The notes: generated from the sequence alone by a model not told the origin. A DNA stretch of 64,000 nucleotides from Pteria penguin (GCA_035048485.1 CM068583.1:19009341-19073340), one strand, 5' to 3'; positions 22,642 through 35,041 are shown, counted from the first letter of the stretch. Program-made: numbers and translations.

Positions 22642-25600
22642 GCAAGTAGTCAAGCATTTTAAAAATAGATCGCCTTAAAAATTATTACACATCATAAAAT
22701 CAATGAAACTTACAGATGGATTATTCAGGTCCATTAAATTGCCATCTTTCCGTTTTAAACTCCCCAAGCTGCCCGTCTTTCCATCTGAATGATAGAGATT
22801 GATGTAGTAGTTAAGGGCTTGCTTTGTGGCGCTGTCGATCCGAGTTTGATTTCCGGTGTGCGCCACTATATTTAAACGGTTAGTACCTTCCTGATTCCAC
22901 GTATCAATATAATTGAAAAATTGTTGAAACGACATAAAACATCAATCAATCAACCAACTACCTGTATGATTCGTACAAAGACGAGATGCAGATTTATTTA
23001 AATTTTAGGAGATTGGTAGTTGTCCTGGACAGAGGCTACGAAGGCCAGTTTACATGCTAAATCTGAAAAGGTCATCTTCCTCAGAACAGCAGTTTATTAT
23101 GAGCATATATTATGTGTACATTTCGGCTTCACACAAAACAATAAAACAAAAACACATATTTTTTTTACTATGCAGGTCTTTGGGGTTTAGTAAACAACGC
23201 CGGAATAGCTGGTGCCACTGGTCAGGTGGAATGGCTGACCCGAGAAGACTTGTACCAAGCAATGAACGTTAACTGCTTTGGTATAGCAGAAACAAGCAGG
23301 ATATTCCTGCCATTGGTGACAAAAGAAAAGGGGCGTATAGTATGTATGACAAGTTCAGCGGGAAGACTTGCGGCCGTTAGTGCTTCATACGTTGCCTCAA
23401 AATTCGCTGCTGAAGGATACTGTGACTGCTTAAGGTACTAGTATATTTTAGTGAGTGTTGTTGTCGTCATTTAATAATGTTCTCTATACAGAGAGTTATT
23501 TTTTAAAAATTAAACATGTGTTCTTTTATTGGCTGATGTTATAATGAATGGAAAGGTGGGTCTTTAAATCGGTTAACCATATCAAACCAGGCATTCAACA
23601 GACATTCCTAAATAGGTACTGCAACTGATTTACAATCGAAAATTTTGTGATGTCTTATTTCTGTTAATAAAAAAGTCATAATTGAACACCTCACTCTATG
23701 ACAAACGTGACGATTTCAATTTCGCTATCACAAATTTTCCTTTCATAAGTAGCAACATTCCATCATCGCCCGCATACGGCGTATTCATATCTCAGTTAAT
23801 ACGTTATTCCAGAGCATGTTCAAATTACAGTGACTTTATTCTGAGGGCTAGGCGACTTTCAGTTAAGCTGCTAAACCAGGGTTATATATGTGCTAGACTA
23901 GCAACGTCACTGAGGAAATTCTACGGTCGTTACGAGACTCTTATTACTCCATATGATATCTCGTTATCCAGACTTTTAAATGATATTCTGGACTGAGACC
24001 GATTCCGATCATTTTACACAGATTTGACACCTTCTATACTAGAAGGTTACCTACTTCGACTTCTCCATATATAAATACATATGGAATTTACACGATCTGA
24101 CTCTTTCTATCTACTGGGTATATGTGACGGGTGTTGCTAGCAAACAGGAGATGCTCACTCTCCCCGGGAACCTGATCTCACTCCATCACAGGGGTTCACA
24201 TATGCTCTTCAAGTAGACATATTTTGTTATTTTCCATTTGTTTTTCATTTTCACTGATTTTGTATGTCCTCTGGTTTTATGATTTTTGGAATTGTGCTTT
24301 GGATTTATCCATCATCTCTACATTTTATAAATCAGTCTAAAACTAGGAGTTTGTCCCTCATGCATATCTCTGTCCTTAGACTGATTCTTTGGTTACACTT
24401 TTTTGGCCAATTTTGTTTTTACTCTGCTCTTTAAATATTCATAGATGATCAGAATTCCAATCATTCGGCTATGGGCATCGTTGAAGAGATATAAGTTGTC
24501 GAAATGCGCATCTGATGCACAAAATTATAACGTATATATCTTCTAATATTTATTACACACCACAGTCAAATGTTTTGTTTTGTATTCGCAGGAAACAATA
24601 TGCTCTTTATTTTTCAAAGGTCATGTATGAATTATTGGTAAGGTGTTTATCTTCGCGCCGATTCGTAGTTGATTCGAGTAAATTCAAATAAAAAATGATT
24701 AAATAATATTTTGTCTACGTAGATAGCAACTGTCTCCGTTTGAGATTTGACTGTAGTTTTAGAGGCTGGTTGTAAAGGTTGGTTGTAGATATGAAGGTTT
24801 ATCGTGACTATTTAGGCATAATCCTTGTTGAAAGATATTTATCCTTTTCATTACTGCTAACACAGTGAGTGTGAAGGTAATGTCAATGAGCCGCTTCTAT
24901 GATTATTCCAACATATTGTCTATCACGTCTCGAATAATCCAATCATATTGAGATATTCTGGTGAAAATGACATATTTTGAGACAAAAGTTCCCGTTATTA
25001 ATTTCAATTGTAGTGACTGGACCATGAAAAATCATAATAGATTTTTGCAATTCTTTTCCGAAAACCTTTGCAATTTATGATTTAATCCTTATTTTTGTTT
25101 ATTTCTATTTGTCAATGTTTTTGTTGTCCCTTTCGGGATGTACTGTTGTCGTAGTTGAAATAAACGGTAACCGCTCAATCTCTTGAATTATTGGATTTTT
25201 TTAAACGCTGGCGTGTAATCCTTCGATAGAAATAAAAAAGGAACTAATAAATCAGGCAGCAAATAATTGATATCATCATTGTTGTTGTTACTGTTGTAAT
25301 TTTTTATCTTGTTGTTGATGATTATACTGTTCTAGTAATCGTCGATGCTATTCAATAATATAGAAGTCCAAAGTATTATCACAAGATTTTTTTGAACAGA
25401 CATGGTGTAAAATTTATTGCAATTCAAGAACGCCACAACTAGGATGGTATCGAAATATACAGTTCGACAAAGACAAGCAATAAGCGGGTCTTGTTATAAA
25501 CCAATACAAGAGTTTATATGTGTAAAACTGTCTCGCTTGGAATTAAAGTGCTTATTGTCCGTACCGATAATTTATCTTAAACAGGAATGATCTATATGTT

Positions 25601-28028
25601 ATAATTATTCATCAATGTATTTCTATCTTTTATGTGCGTTTTATCGACAAATGATGCTCAGAGTTATTACAGTTGATATCGATTCGTTTAGGAACAGACA
25701 CACGTCCTCCTTTTTCAGTCGAGAAAAGTTATCTATGACGAAAAAAAATGTAGTGTACATATGCGTTTGATGGTACAAGTTAAGTTACTTATGCTTGATT
25801 GTATGCTAACTTATCTAGCACTGGTTGAAGTAGGTATCTAACGTTTATATACGTATGTCAATTGGTAAGCAAACTTCTGAGAATTTGGACAACAGTGGTT
25901 AGAAGATAATTATCGATCGTTGTCATTTCCCTGTTATCATAGTCTACAATTGACTCTCGCTTACTCGAACACCAATAAGTCGAATTCCTTGTTAACGTAA
26001 ACTACTACGAGTCCAATTTCTAAATGGAATTATATATCCCTAACTCGAACTCCGCTTAATTTTATATGGTCACTTCGAGTTTGAGTTATCGAGGGTCATA
26101 TGTATTTAGAAAACTTAATTTGTTTCACAGGAGAAGTGTTAGGAATATTGGAGTAACGGTGCATATTTTGGAACCTGGATTTTTCGCAACTAATATCACC
26201 AACATGGAAAGCGTTAAGCGTAGTTTAGACAACACTTTTAAGAATCAGAGTGCATCTGTCAGAAAGTTTTACGGAGAGCAATATAAAGACAAGAGTAAGA
26301 AATTTTTATAATATACCACATTGTACATGCTAAAATGTCTACAAATATATGACTATTAATCCAATGCTTTCTTTAAAATGCTATATTGTTTTTCTTTAAA
26401 ACACTATACATAATATATCTATTCCTTTTACAGAGTAGAGCTCTCAAACAATTCTGCTGAGTATTATACTTTCAGTATTATTGTACCCCTGTTCTGAAGT
26501 TATATATGACTGGGGCACTTTCTATACAGTGTTATATCATATTTGCAATGTCAAATAGTTTTATGTTGGGTGTGACCAATCAACAGGGGATTTTACTCTC
26601 CGAGGAGCCTGGTCCCACCTCTGTTTATTCTAAGGGATCGCTGTTACCAATAGATCCTTTATGGTACATTAAATTAATACATTTATATATATTCTTCTAT
26701 TTATTGATACCACTGGGTCGATACCGCTGTTGGGGAACCCCTAGTTCCCGAGGATATCAAACCCAGTTTTAAGTGCTTCTGTAGAGACCCGAAATACATA
26801 CTGTAATCGTTGCACAACTCTGTTGTTAGATTGGTTCTTTGGGTCTTAGGTTTAGGTTAATTTAATAATTAGTATGCTTTTCAAATAATTATACTTTGGA
26901 TTTTCACAGTTAAGACCTTCAGCATCATTAAATTTACATAAGTTCTGGAAATTGCAATTGCTACCCTTAAAATTTCCTTAAATTCATATTAATTTAAAGA
27001 TATTACTATTTGGCAATTGATTGGTATCTTACCTTTTCATTGTTTGATTTGATATGGTGAATATGGTGTAATTAAGTCCTTACCACTGATTCCTAAGAGT
27101 CTATGTATGTAAGTAAATGCTTAATTATACAGCTCTAGTCACTTCCATATTTTACATTTTCGAATATTTCTGCTCTAGATCTGTGTTGACTCTATACAAG
27201 TTTCTTATCATAAAAAGAGACATCTCGTCAACCAGAATGTTGAATGGTGTTCCAGATGGAGACCTTTTCTGGCCATTTATATACCTTTCGCACTTGTAAT
27301 TCCTTTCCACTGGACGTATGTGACAGGTGATGCTATGAAACATGAGATACTAACTCTTCATGGACACCTGATCTGATTCCCTTTTTGGTGTTCGCGTATG
27401 CTCCTAAAATTTTTGTTTTTTGGGGTTTTTTTTAATTATTATTATGCCCTTTGGATTCATAAAATTTGGACTATAGAGTTGGTTTTATCCATCATCTTAT
27501 ATTTTCATTTCAAGTTTCATCTATATCAGATTTGTTTCTGTTTTAAATGAGATTTATATGTTCTTTTTTACTGCGATTTGTATTGCCTATACATCACTTC
27601 AGTGATATACACATCGTGTATACTTCTTTTCATTGTCTGTCTGTCAAATACGCAAACTGTGTTTAGGTGAGCCATATAGGCCTACTTGCGCCTCTTGTTG
27701 TTCCTTTTTTTTACAGCGATTTGTATTGCGTGTACATCATTTCAGTGATAAACGCATTGCGTATGCTTCTTTTCATTGATATTTGTATTGTGATTGTCTT
27801 TTTCCAGTGGTGGAAGAAATTTCACGAAAAGTTCAAAGATTCATATCCAAGGACACAGACAAAGTCGTCAATGCGTATGTCCATGCATTGTGTGCCAAAT
27901 ACCCCAAGTACCGTTATGTTGTCGGTACGGACGCAAATATAATTTTCCGCATTTTATGGAATGTTCCAGAATATATTTCAGATTTTTTTATGACTCTCAA
28001 GATGCCTCTTCCAGACGGTATTCAGTAA
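22326..28028 (+). CDS. SDR gene 1: SDR9C-like dehydrogenase, complete (4 exons, 319 aa)
   Basis: NAD(P)-dependent short-chain dehydrogenase of the retinol dehydrogenase / 17-beta-HSD6 / DHRS9 type. Exons 22,326-22,641, 23,176-23,434, 26,131-26,294 and 27,808-28,028 join to 960 nt in frame. Residues 3-20 are hydrophobic (membrane anchor). TGCDSGFG (35-42) is the cofactor loop, NNAG 112-115, Ser165 and YVASK 177-181 the catalytic residues, EPGFF 206-210. The length is typical of the family. Start choice: the second ATG of an open stretch, 13 bases after a likely acceptor and aligned with genes 2 and 3. Intron 1 begins with GC. All key residues are intact, so it is probably functional; the substrate cannot be told from sequence. 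Confidence 0.92.
22796..22958 (+). mobile_element. tRNA-derived SINE in gene 1 intron 1
   Basis: Degenerate tRNA-like head with a B-box relic GAGTTTGATTTCC, a GCGCCACTATATT junction, and a GACATAAAACATCAATCAATC tail. It makes up about a third of the 534-bp intron. It is not found in gene 2 intron 1. Confidence 0.8.
23176..23434 (+). CDS. Gene 1 exon 2 (catalytic)
   Basis: Acceptor CTATGCAG, 259 nt, donor TTAAGGTACTA, phase 2. It encodes GLWGLVNNAG through YVASKFAAEGYCDCLR, so it carries the whole Ser-Tyr-Lys active site. Confidence 0.92.
23682..23996 (+). pseudogene. RT-element ORF C-terminus, second family
   Basis: Reads SLYDKRDDFNFAITNFPF, then AYGVFISQLIRYSRACSN, then KLLNQGYICARLATSLRKFYGRY, ending TGA. 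It has the same domain order as the fragment at 17,010-17,924 but is clearly a different family. It begins after the YxDD box, so it has no catalytic part. Confidence 0.7.
24470..24527 (+). ncRNA. Hammerhead-ribozyme-like relic
   Basis: TTGAAGA (for CUGANGA), a small stem GATA...TTGTC, GAAA, then TGCGCATCTGATGCA. This is the order of a type I hammerhead core. The first core base is T rather than C. After the last stem the sequence reads CA where U-H is needed for cleavage, so it is probably inactive. Hammerhead motifs at the ends of Penelope-like elements are established; that this is one is inference from motif order. Confidence 0.5.
24561..26130. other. Rest of gene 1 intron 2
   Basis: Nothing recognised up to 25,335. 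From 25,336 it is the start of duplicated arm B. An in-frame ATG before exon 3 (26,066) opens through the acceptor and mimics a longer exon, but the acceptor GTTTCACAG and the phase fix the true boundary. Confidence 0.6.
26131..26294 (+). CDS. Gene 1 exon 3
   Basis: Acceptor GTTTCACAG, 164 nt, donor AAGAGTAAGA, phase 1. It contains LEPGFFATNIT. It lies within the duplicated arm B; one base differs from copy A (799-962). Confidence 0.92.
27808..28028 (+). CDS. Gene 1 exon 4 and stop
   Basis: Acceptor TTTTTCCAG, 221 nt, TAA at 28,026-28,028. It carries Asp in 'KDTDKVVNAY', where copy A, gene 2 and the orphan exon have His. This replacement is private to gene 1. Confidence 0.92.
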
Positions 28029-29486
28029 AAGGAAGGGTCTAACATTTGATATTCACGATATAAGCATCAACATTGTTGCAAGAAAATATCCCAAGTGAAG
28101 AAAAGAATAAAAGAATAAAAAGAATTAATAAATGAATATATATATCTATTAATAAATATATAGTAGTATGTGTTGTAACATTTCATTTTTACTATTCATG
28201 ATATTAAAAGACATCAAGTTTGAATTAAATAGGGAGTTTGCAGAATAACCACTTAAATATTTTATTCATTTTCGGTTTAAAAATGGATATTGCTAAGCTC
28301 ACATAAATGAAGAGCATCATACTCTATATATAGATGCACTGTGCCTTCATGACCTGTTACATGGCCACATTAAATTTTCCTGACTGATTTAGAGACAGAT
28401 CCTCATCAATCCTTCTTTTACCAGGACATTACTGTATCATTACGTTGATTATTAGATTGTCAATATTTTCCATCTTTTCTTGTGGTAATGTAGACTTTTT
28501 TCCTTTCTTTTTGGTCAAAGAACAGTAATTCCATTTCCCATAGGGTCCCATGTTAAATTATCTAACTTCCAGCAATATTTACACAACATCCTACATCTTA
28601 GTTATATATGATCCATATATCAAATGTTTGTCAGACCCTCCTCTATCATAATTTTAACAGTTTGGCATAGGTTATCAACCTTAATTTCGAGAAAATCCTG
28701 CTCGAAGGGGGTCACAAAAATTTGCCAAAATTCAAATGTTGTTATACGAATGCCATAGAAGCATACAAGGGGGCGTAGGTCCTGTGTACATCTATATGTG
28801 AACTATAAACATTAACTATATTAAGTCTACATATGTTGCTTGCATTGTTTGTAGATCACACCTATGCTGCTTCATGCATTATCCTAACAGTACTCCTCGT
28901 CAATTTGATAAGGCACGTTGAAAGGAATACATGTTAATTTTCCTTATTTAAAAGTTTACATACATAACGATGTCGGAATCATTTTAATTATGTGCATAAT
29001 GCAATGGATGATCATCAAGAATATTTCAGGCAAGGGGTATACAAAAGAGCTTTTCCGTGTGAGATCTGCACATCATAGTCCGAGGGAAAACGGATTATTA
29101 TTTCTCACATGACTGTGAAGAATGTTCAGAAGTAGCAATTATTTTTGTTGCAATTAGTTATAAAGTCTACTCTAAAGGTCTAGCAAAAATCCATGCAGTT
29201 CTCAGCCTATAGTTGCTTCTGCGGAAAATTATTCGGATCAATTTTCTAAAGCAACATTTAAGGGTAGAATAAGCACAGAATTCCAACATCCAAACTCGAA
29301 TGATAACATAGATACAGCATGCAACAGCGACAGGAAGTTTTCATTCGAGTTAATATTTATTCAGGATTTAGCTTTTAAGATAAAATAACTGAAAACAATC
29401 AAATCTTGATCCTTTGATAATTGTACAAAATATCAAAATATATATTGAGCTAATGTACTTTAGGGCTGAGAATCTTGGAGATGTAA
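28029..29486. other. Gene 1 3' flank (arm B)
   Basis: AATAAAAAGAATTAATAAATG at about 28,107-28,135 gives several polyadenylation-signal-like AATAAA motifs 80-100 bases after the stop. Beyond, the sequence follows arm A but lacks its retroelement (3,862-5,000) and SINE (5,109). No other gene is seen. Confidence 0.55.
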
Positions 29487-29650
29487 AAGTTGGTTGCTTG
29501 ACCAGTTGGTTGGTGTTCAACGACGCAGTGAACAATTAATTTTCAATTATATCGCGACATGGAAGCCAGAGGTCACCAACTTTTTTAACAAAGTAACGCA
29601 ATATGGGATCGTCTACACGGTCAAGCGCATGACCACTACACTAAGCTTGG
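29487..29650 (-). mobile_element. Degenerate tRNA-derived SINE (arm B)
   Basis: Counterpart of 5,728-5,890. Minus-strand order is a tRNA-like head (CAAGCTTAGTGTAGTGGTC), a CATGTCGCGATATAA middle and an ACACCAACCAACTGG tail. Confidence 0.75.
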
Positions 29651-31696
29651 ACATCTCAGCATTTAAGGAATGCAAAGAATAGAGATGCATCTACTCTCAA
29701 TGCATCAAAATAAAAATCCTGATTATATGATAATAATGAAACAACACTCTTTTTCCTCATTATATGACAGGAACTATGGATCAGGAAGAGACCATAAGAT
29801 TACTCGTGGATTAATGATCAATACAGGTTTGGATTTTTTAAAAAGTCCCTCCCCCACCCAAAAGTAACCATGCAGGAAATATAGATCAACGAATCAAAAA
29901 CATCCTTAAATTACAGTCAAGTTAGGTTTTTTCAAATCAGTTCATTTGTCATATGATAGAAAAAAAAAATAACGGTGTTATAGGTTTTAAATTTTGAATT
30001 TAGTCACGAAAGGACTCAAATTATTGAAAAACATCCTGCAAAAACAGGATTTGAAGAACAGTTCTACAGAATGTATCACAAAAATAATTACAAGTTCAGA
30101 GCAATGCCTTTCAACTTAACCATTGCACCAAGCGTCTGTACTGCAGTAATGGATGTAATAAGCGCTTACCGGAGAAATCAACAGATAAATATTTACATAG
30201 ACCTGGACGACTGACCTCTCAAAAGTGCTTCTCTACAGACATTAACACACCGTCCTCAAATTACACTTTCAAATGGGTGGCGACCCCGGACGATCGGAAA
30301 CTTGCTAGTGTTTTGCTCCCCTCATCCACTAAGGAGACGACCAATTGATTATGAGGGGGGGGGGGGGGGGCTGGCACTTTTTGGAAAAAAATATTATCAT
30401 ATTATTCATTTATATGCCAGACACACCAATATTTTAACGTTAAAACTAGTGACCAAAAGGGGTCTTAATTGAATTTGTCTCATCTCTCATATGAGCACAT
30501 ATGCAAAGTTGATTCTTAAATTAAATCATGTGCATTTCAAAAGTTATGGTGGCCATATTTATTGACAGTGTTTTATTCCTTTTAAGTTTCATTCAATTAA
30601 TTAGTGCAACAGGACATTCGTCAAATGTTTTAACACATTTTTCAAATGTAAAATAAACACAGACATAACTTTAAGATGAGAACAAAATTAAAACCAACAA
30701 AAATATGTATCTTCACTTAACATACATGGTAACAAAAGTAAAAAGAGTCATAAATGGGCCTATATTGCTCACCTGAGACATAAAAAACATTGCACAATGA
30801 TATTGAACAACGATTGTAGATGGCCATAAATCTAGTTTCTTATAACATGAAAAAATTGTACATGAGAAACATCTTTGCTTAATATCTACCAAGCTTTCTG
30901 AAATTTATTCTAGAAGTAGTGAAGACAAAGTTAAAAAAGTGAAAAATGAATATATCATATATATCAAAAATATTTATTAAATACTTTTTTGCACTAAAAT
31001 AACCTAATGCTAAGTAAGTCAAAAACATAAAATATTATCAGTCAGACGGGAAGCCAAAACGGCAACACTTCCTCACACATTCTCCCCCTGGATACCAGAG
31101 GCTGAGAGAGACTACTTCTCACTATAGAAACTAGTAGTATAAAGATCTATGCAATTAGAATAGTATTTGCATATCATTTGTTGAGTTTACCTTATATTAG
31201 AATGTGTTTTGTTAACAAAATATAATCATATAAGGGTGTGTGTTAATGGCATATATTACAATGCAATTCTAACAAGTATTTATTGGTGACAAAAAAGTCA
31301 ACAAAATAAATAATCTGTCCCAGGATATCAAAGAAATAAATTTTCTTTCCTTCAAAGATCTGAAAATAAATAATCAGTCTCGACAAAATTTGCCCCCCCC
31401 CCCCTTTCCTCTTAAGAATCAAATGACAAATGGTCGTCCCCTAACATGCATGGAGTTACAATGGTCTGTCCTGTAAATTGGACAGTCAAGGATGGTTATG
31501 CAATTCCACAGAGGCCATTTCTTTCATAACCGTAAAGTCAGAAAAGCCGTTAAAGCTATGGATTCAGTAAGAACTGTCGGAATATCTTCAGAATATACAC
31601 CACAGATAACAAAAATTACAAACTACGTGGTCAAGAAGATTTCGATATATATATACAACAACAAGAAACAAATTGGTGCAAGCACCAAAGTGTGGG

Positions 31697-31993
31697 CCGG
31701 TGTAACAGTTTCAAAGTTCCCCCGTGCTGAAAGTTCCCTTTTGATGTTTTGCGCATGCGCGTATCGGTAGGAAACTTTCAGTCTGTGTTATATGCATGGT
31801 GAAAGTTTCCTCGTGGTGAAAGTTCCTTGGTCCACGTGAAATATGAAAGAATAAAGATTAATTCTTATAATTGTACTGGATCTGGCTGTTAGGATATAAT
31901 TGTGATAAATTTGAGGGATTCTAATATTGACGCATGCGTATGTGCGACAAAGGGAACTTTCAGCATGGGGGAACTTTGAAACCGTTACACCGG
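31697..31993. mobile_element. 297-bp MITE with 45-bp terminal inverted repeats
   Basis: The left end CCGGTGTAACAGTTTCAAAG and the right end, read in reverse complement, CCGGTGTAACGGTTTCAAAG, continue to match through GCTGAAAGTTCCCTTT with two mismatches in 45 bases. Sub-motifs GGTGAAAGTT are repeated inside. No obvious target duplication, no ORF: a non-autonomous DNA transposon of unassigned superfamily. Confidence 0.85.
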
Positions 31994-32287
31994 AATGGGA
32001 TGTTTGATAAAACTGCAAAGAATTTTATAAACAGAATAACGTTTTAAAATTTGTATTGTACAGCCTTGTGACTGATAATCAGCAGACATACAAAGAATAT
32101 GATGATCGAGCACAGACATATAAATCTCCAGTATCACTTACTTTTCAGCTAATAGTTTATATTTGGGCTCATTTAGCCCATTCAGTACATAAGGCATGGC
32201 AATAGCGAGTTTGTCAGACGTACGGATTAGCTTGCATTTAGTATGGAAATGTACTTTTAAAATTACTAGTCATATCATCTACTATGT

Positions 32288-32537
32288 TTTAAGTCGGTGG
32301 GCTCAGTGGATGAGGTGATCGAAAGGTCGCGGGTTTGACTTTCGCCGTGGGCACATCGGTGACTGGTCTTTCAAATTGGACAGTAGAAACAGAGGTCCCG
32401 TGTCACGGTAGGCGTGGCGCGTAGAAGATTCCCCACTTCTTGGCGAGGGTCCTTTACAGAGGTATAAATTTCTATGCAATGCACCATGTACGTGAAATAG
32501 TCGTGGAGTGACGTAAAACAATAATTAATCAATCAAC
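32288..32537 (+). mobile_element. Long tRNA-SINE (second family)
   Basis: tRNA-like head with GGCTCAGTGGATGAGGTGAT and a weak B box GGGTTTGACTTTC, a central CGTGTCACGGTAGGCGTGGC and CCTTTACAGAGG, and an end of GAAATAGTCGTGGAGTGACG plus AATTAATCAATCAAC. The end matches the copies at 39,519 and 62,637. Confidence 0.7.
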
Positions 32538-33197
32538 ACACTATTTTTAACAACAAAACATAACCAATCTATAAGCAACTGGAGGTTTTCTGAGGTAACC
32601 AACCCTTCACTGGTTAACTTTTGGTAGTGGTGTGGCCGTGCTGGTTGGTAATCTTTTTATTCTCAAGTTTCAATGTATAAACACTAATTAAGTTTTATCG
32701 TCTTGCCAGAAGAAACAATTGTAATTGGTCCTTCCTAGCTAGCATTCTGTATTCTGAAAGTTTTAGCAGGACTTACATCACACTATTATTCAGTCGTAAT
32801 ATAACAACTCGACCATTTCCTTACGCAAAAAAAAAAAAGATATATTTTTTGTAAAAAATGGCGATGATGTTCCGATTGACTATTAACCAAAAGTCACTTA
32901 GGCAACCGAATAATAATTTGATTATGAAGAAAGCACGTCAAAATATTAAAAAAAAACTGTAAGGTAACACCCATCCCCAGAAAATATTCCAACAAATTTA
33001 CTTCTCTGCTGTAACGTACTACATTTACATGTATCTATCAAACTGGGTCAGGGAGGTGACACATGCTCTCTCCACAGTGAATAAAATCCTAATTTTTTCA
33101 TTGGTGTAAAATCCTGGGGGTATGTCTTACTGTACCGCAGAAACGCATGCGACTGTCCCAAACTTATATCAAAGGATGGACCGGCTAGTGCCGGCCC

Positions 33198-33385
33198 ACA
33201 ATAATAGTAGGGGAAGGCTTGGTGTAGTGCTTAAGCGCTTGGCTGACGGCGCCGACGATTCCCGGGTAGCGCCACTATGTTTAAGAGGTTGATTACCTCC
33301 TGCTTGCATGTCGCGATATAACTGAAATATTGTTCAAAGCGACGTAAAACACCAATCAATCAACCAACCAACAACAATAATAGTA
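33198..33385 (+). mobile_element. tRNA-derived SINE with direct repeats (arm B)
   Basis: Body 33,210-33,373 flanked by ACAATAATAGTA at 33,198-33,209 and 33,374-33,385. Full-length version of arm A's truncated copy at 10,648. Confidence 0.85.
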
Positions 33386-33877
33386 ACGGCTTTAAATATT
33401 CGCAAATCGTGACCCCTATATGATTCTGCATCATGAAATTAAAAAATATGTTCCGAAACCCACTTTCTATGATATCAAACTCACCAAGTACGGGCTTCTG
33501 GATCCACCACTGTCAGGCACTGTGCACAATGGAGATAACAAATACATCTATAGAGCGCCTTTTCTGCCTTGTAATGCACCCTTTCAAGAATATTCATCCG
33601 TACTATCATTACTTTATGCCACGTGTTCATTTAAATGTATTTAATGTAGAACTTACTAATTAATGTCAAAAGATTTTTAAATAATGTCAAATTGTCTTAA
33701 CGTTTTGTCTAAATATGCATTTCTTTCTATCCAAAATCCATTACAAATTTAAAATTTAAGAATTTTTAAATACTTTATGCCTAGATTTCAATACGTGTCG
33801 TAAGCTTTTCTTTACTGTAATTCACATTAATTTTATACAATCCATTTGCGTGATTTGGACATCTAATTGTCCTATGT

Positions 33878-34081
33878 CCCATAGATGAGGGGGCAGGCTT
33901 GGTGCAGTGGTCAAGCGCTTGGCTTGCGGCGCAAACGATCCGGGTTCGATTCCCGGATTGCGCCACTATGTTTATGAGGTTGGTTACCTCCTGCTTCCAT
34001 GTCGCGATATAACTAAAACATTGTTGAAAGCGACGTAAAACACCAATCAACCAACCAACCAACCAACCAACCCATAGATGA
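33878..34081 (+). mobile_element. tRNA-derived SINE with intact A and B boxes (arm B)
   Basis: Body 33,889-34,070 flanked by CCCATAGATGA at 33,878-33,888 and 34,071-34,081. A box TGGTGCAGTGG, B box GGTTCGATTCC. The tail has more CAAC units than the arm A copy. Confidence 0.9.
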
Positions 34082-34300
34082 TTTGCTTTGTTGATACTAA
34101 ACTTAATATGATTCTAAAATGTCATGTGAAATCAACTTTAAATATTGTCAGAATTTGATTGCCATGGATATTTTAGAGACCTTAATATTGAAATGTTGAA
34201 ATACCAGTGGCAGGGATCTCCTTAGAATTTGCAGTTGATGGGCCCAATAGCAAATTTTGTGGGTTGAGGGCCAGCAACGTCACTTATACGGAGATTAGAG

Positions 34301-34303
<3 letters not shown>

Positions 34304-34338
<35 letters not shown>
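34304..34338. repeat. (TC)n microsatellite, arm B
   Basis: About 35 bp of TC repeat, paralogous to 11,637-11,679 but of different length. Confidence 0.95.
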
Positions 34339-34341
<3 letters not shown>

Positions 34342-34354
34342 AATTTCGTATGGC

Positions 34355-34541
34355 CCATTCATGCGCGGATCCAGAAATTTTTGTCAGAGGGGTTCCAACT
34401 AAAAAAGGTAAATTTTTCTCTTAGACGAGGGTATGTCCAACCCCCAAAAATGCCCAAATATTACCTTTTTTTTGGTAAAATTTTCGGATTCCAAGGGGGG
34501 GAGGTCTGGACAACCCCCCCTCTGTATCCGCGCATGCCATT
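34355..34541. mobile_element. 177-bp MITE with 5-bp target duplication, absent from arm A
   Basis: Element 34,360-34,536 with ends CATGCGCGGATCCAGA and TCTGTATCCGCGCATG (inverted, one mismatch), flanked by CCATT on both sides. Arm A has the single, uninterrupted CCATT at 11,696-11,700. The interior has G-rich and C-rich runs and no ORF. It inserted after the duplication. Confidence 0.9.
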
Positions 34542-35041
34542 GTACAGTACAGGAGTTTCATGCCCCATTTCAAAACTTTCTAACGACATTGCTGCGCCGA
34601 TCTGTCCTCTTGATGGAATATGAGGGCGGCATATAAAATTTCGATACGCCAATGGCGCAAGGGTGTGATCCATGTACCAGTGATTCTTAACTGACCAAAT
34701 CATGACAAATTTGGCATAGTTATCGGGTATACCATTGGATTATGCAGTTTACTGTTAAATTTGTTAGATCAAGCGTAGTTGTCATGGATATAAATACTTG
34801 AACTTGAATTTGAGAAATTTAGTGACAATATATCTTGACGTAATGTAATGGATTTTCGATTGTATTATATATCAATAGTATAAAGACATAACCTACAGTC
34901 CCGTAGGAAGCATTTCAAAAGTGGAGGGGCCAAACTTGTAAACTCAAAACAAAATTTGCAATATGATACCACTGTTTAACAGTTTAAGCCACTTTTTGTG
35001 CCAAGGAGTCTTGCTTGAATCGCATAGAGCTGAACATTGAC

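Larger units (their letters stand above)
23680..24560 (+). mobile_element. Penelope-like element of a second family, in gene 1 intron 2
   Basis: A 3' fragment: RT C-terminal ORF (to 23,996), then 'GGGTGTTGCTAGCAAACAGG' and 'CTCACTCTCCCCGGGAACCTG', a TATGTCC...GGATTTATCCATCATC stretch, and a hammerhead-like end near 24,470-24,527. The same order of parts recurs at 58.7-60.6 kb. It sits just left of the arm B boundary visible in this window. Confidence 0.7.
31395..33197. repeat. Arm B-specific 1.8-kb segment
   Basis: In arm A the flanks are joined by only the (TA)n tract. The segment starts at a C run and ends before ACAATAATAGTA. It holds a MITE (31,697-31,993) and a SINE (32,288-32,537). Whether it was inserted in B or deleted from A is not settled, because A's junction is masked by the microsatellite. 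Confidence 0.7.
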
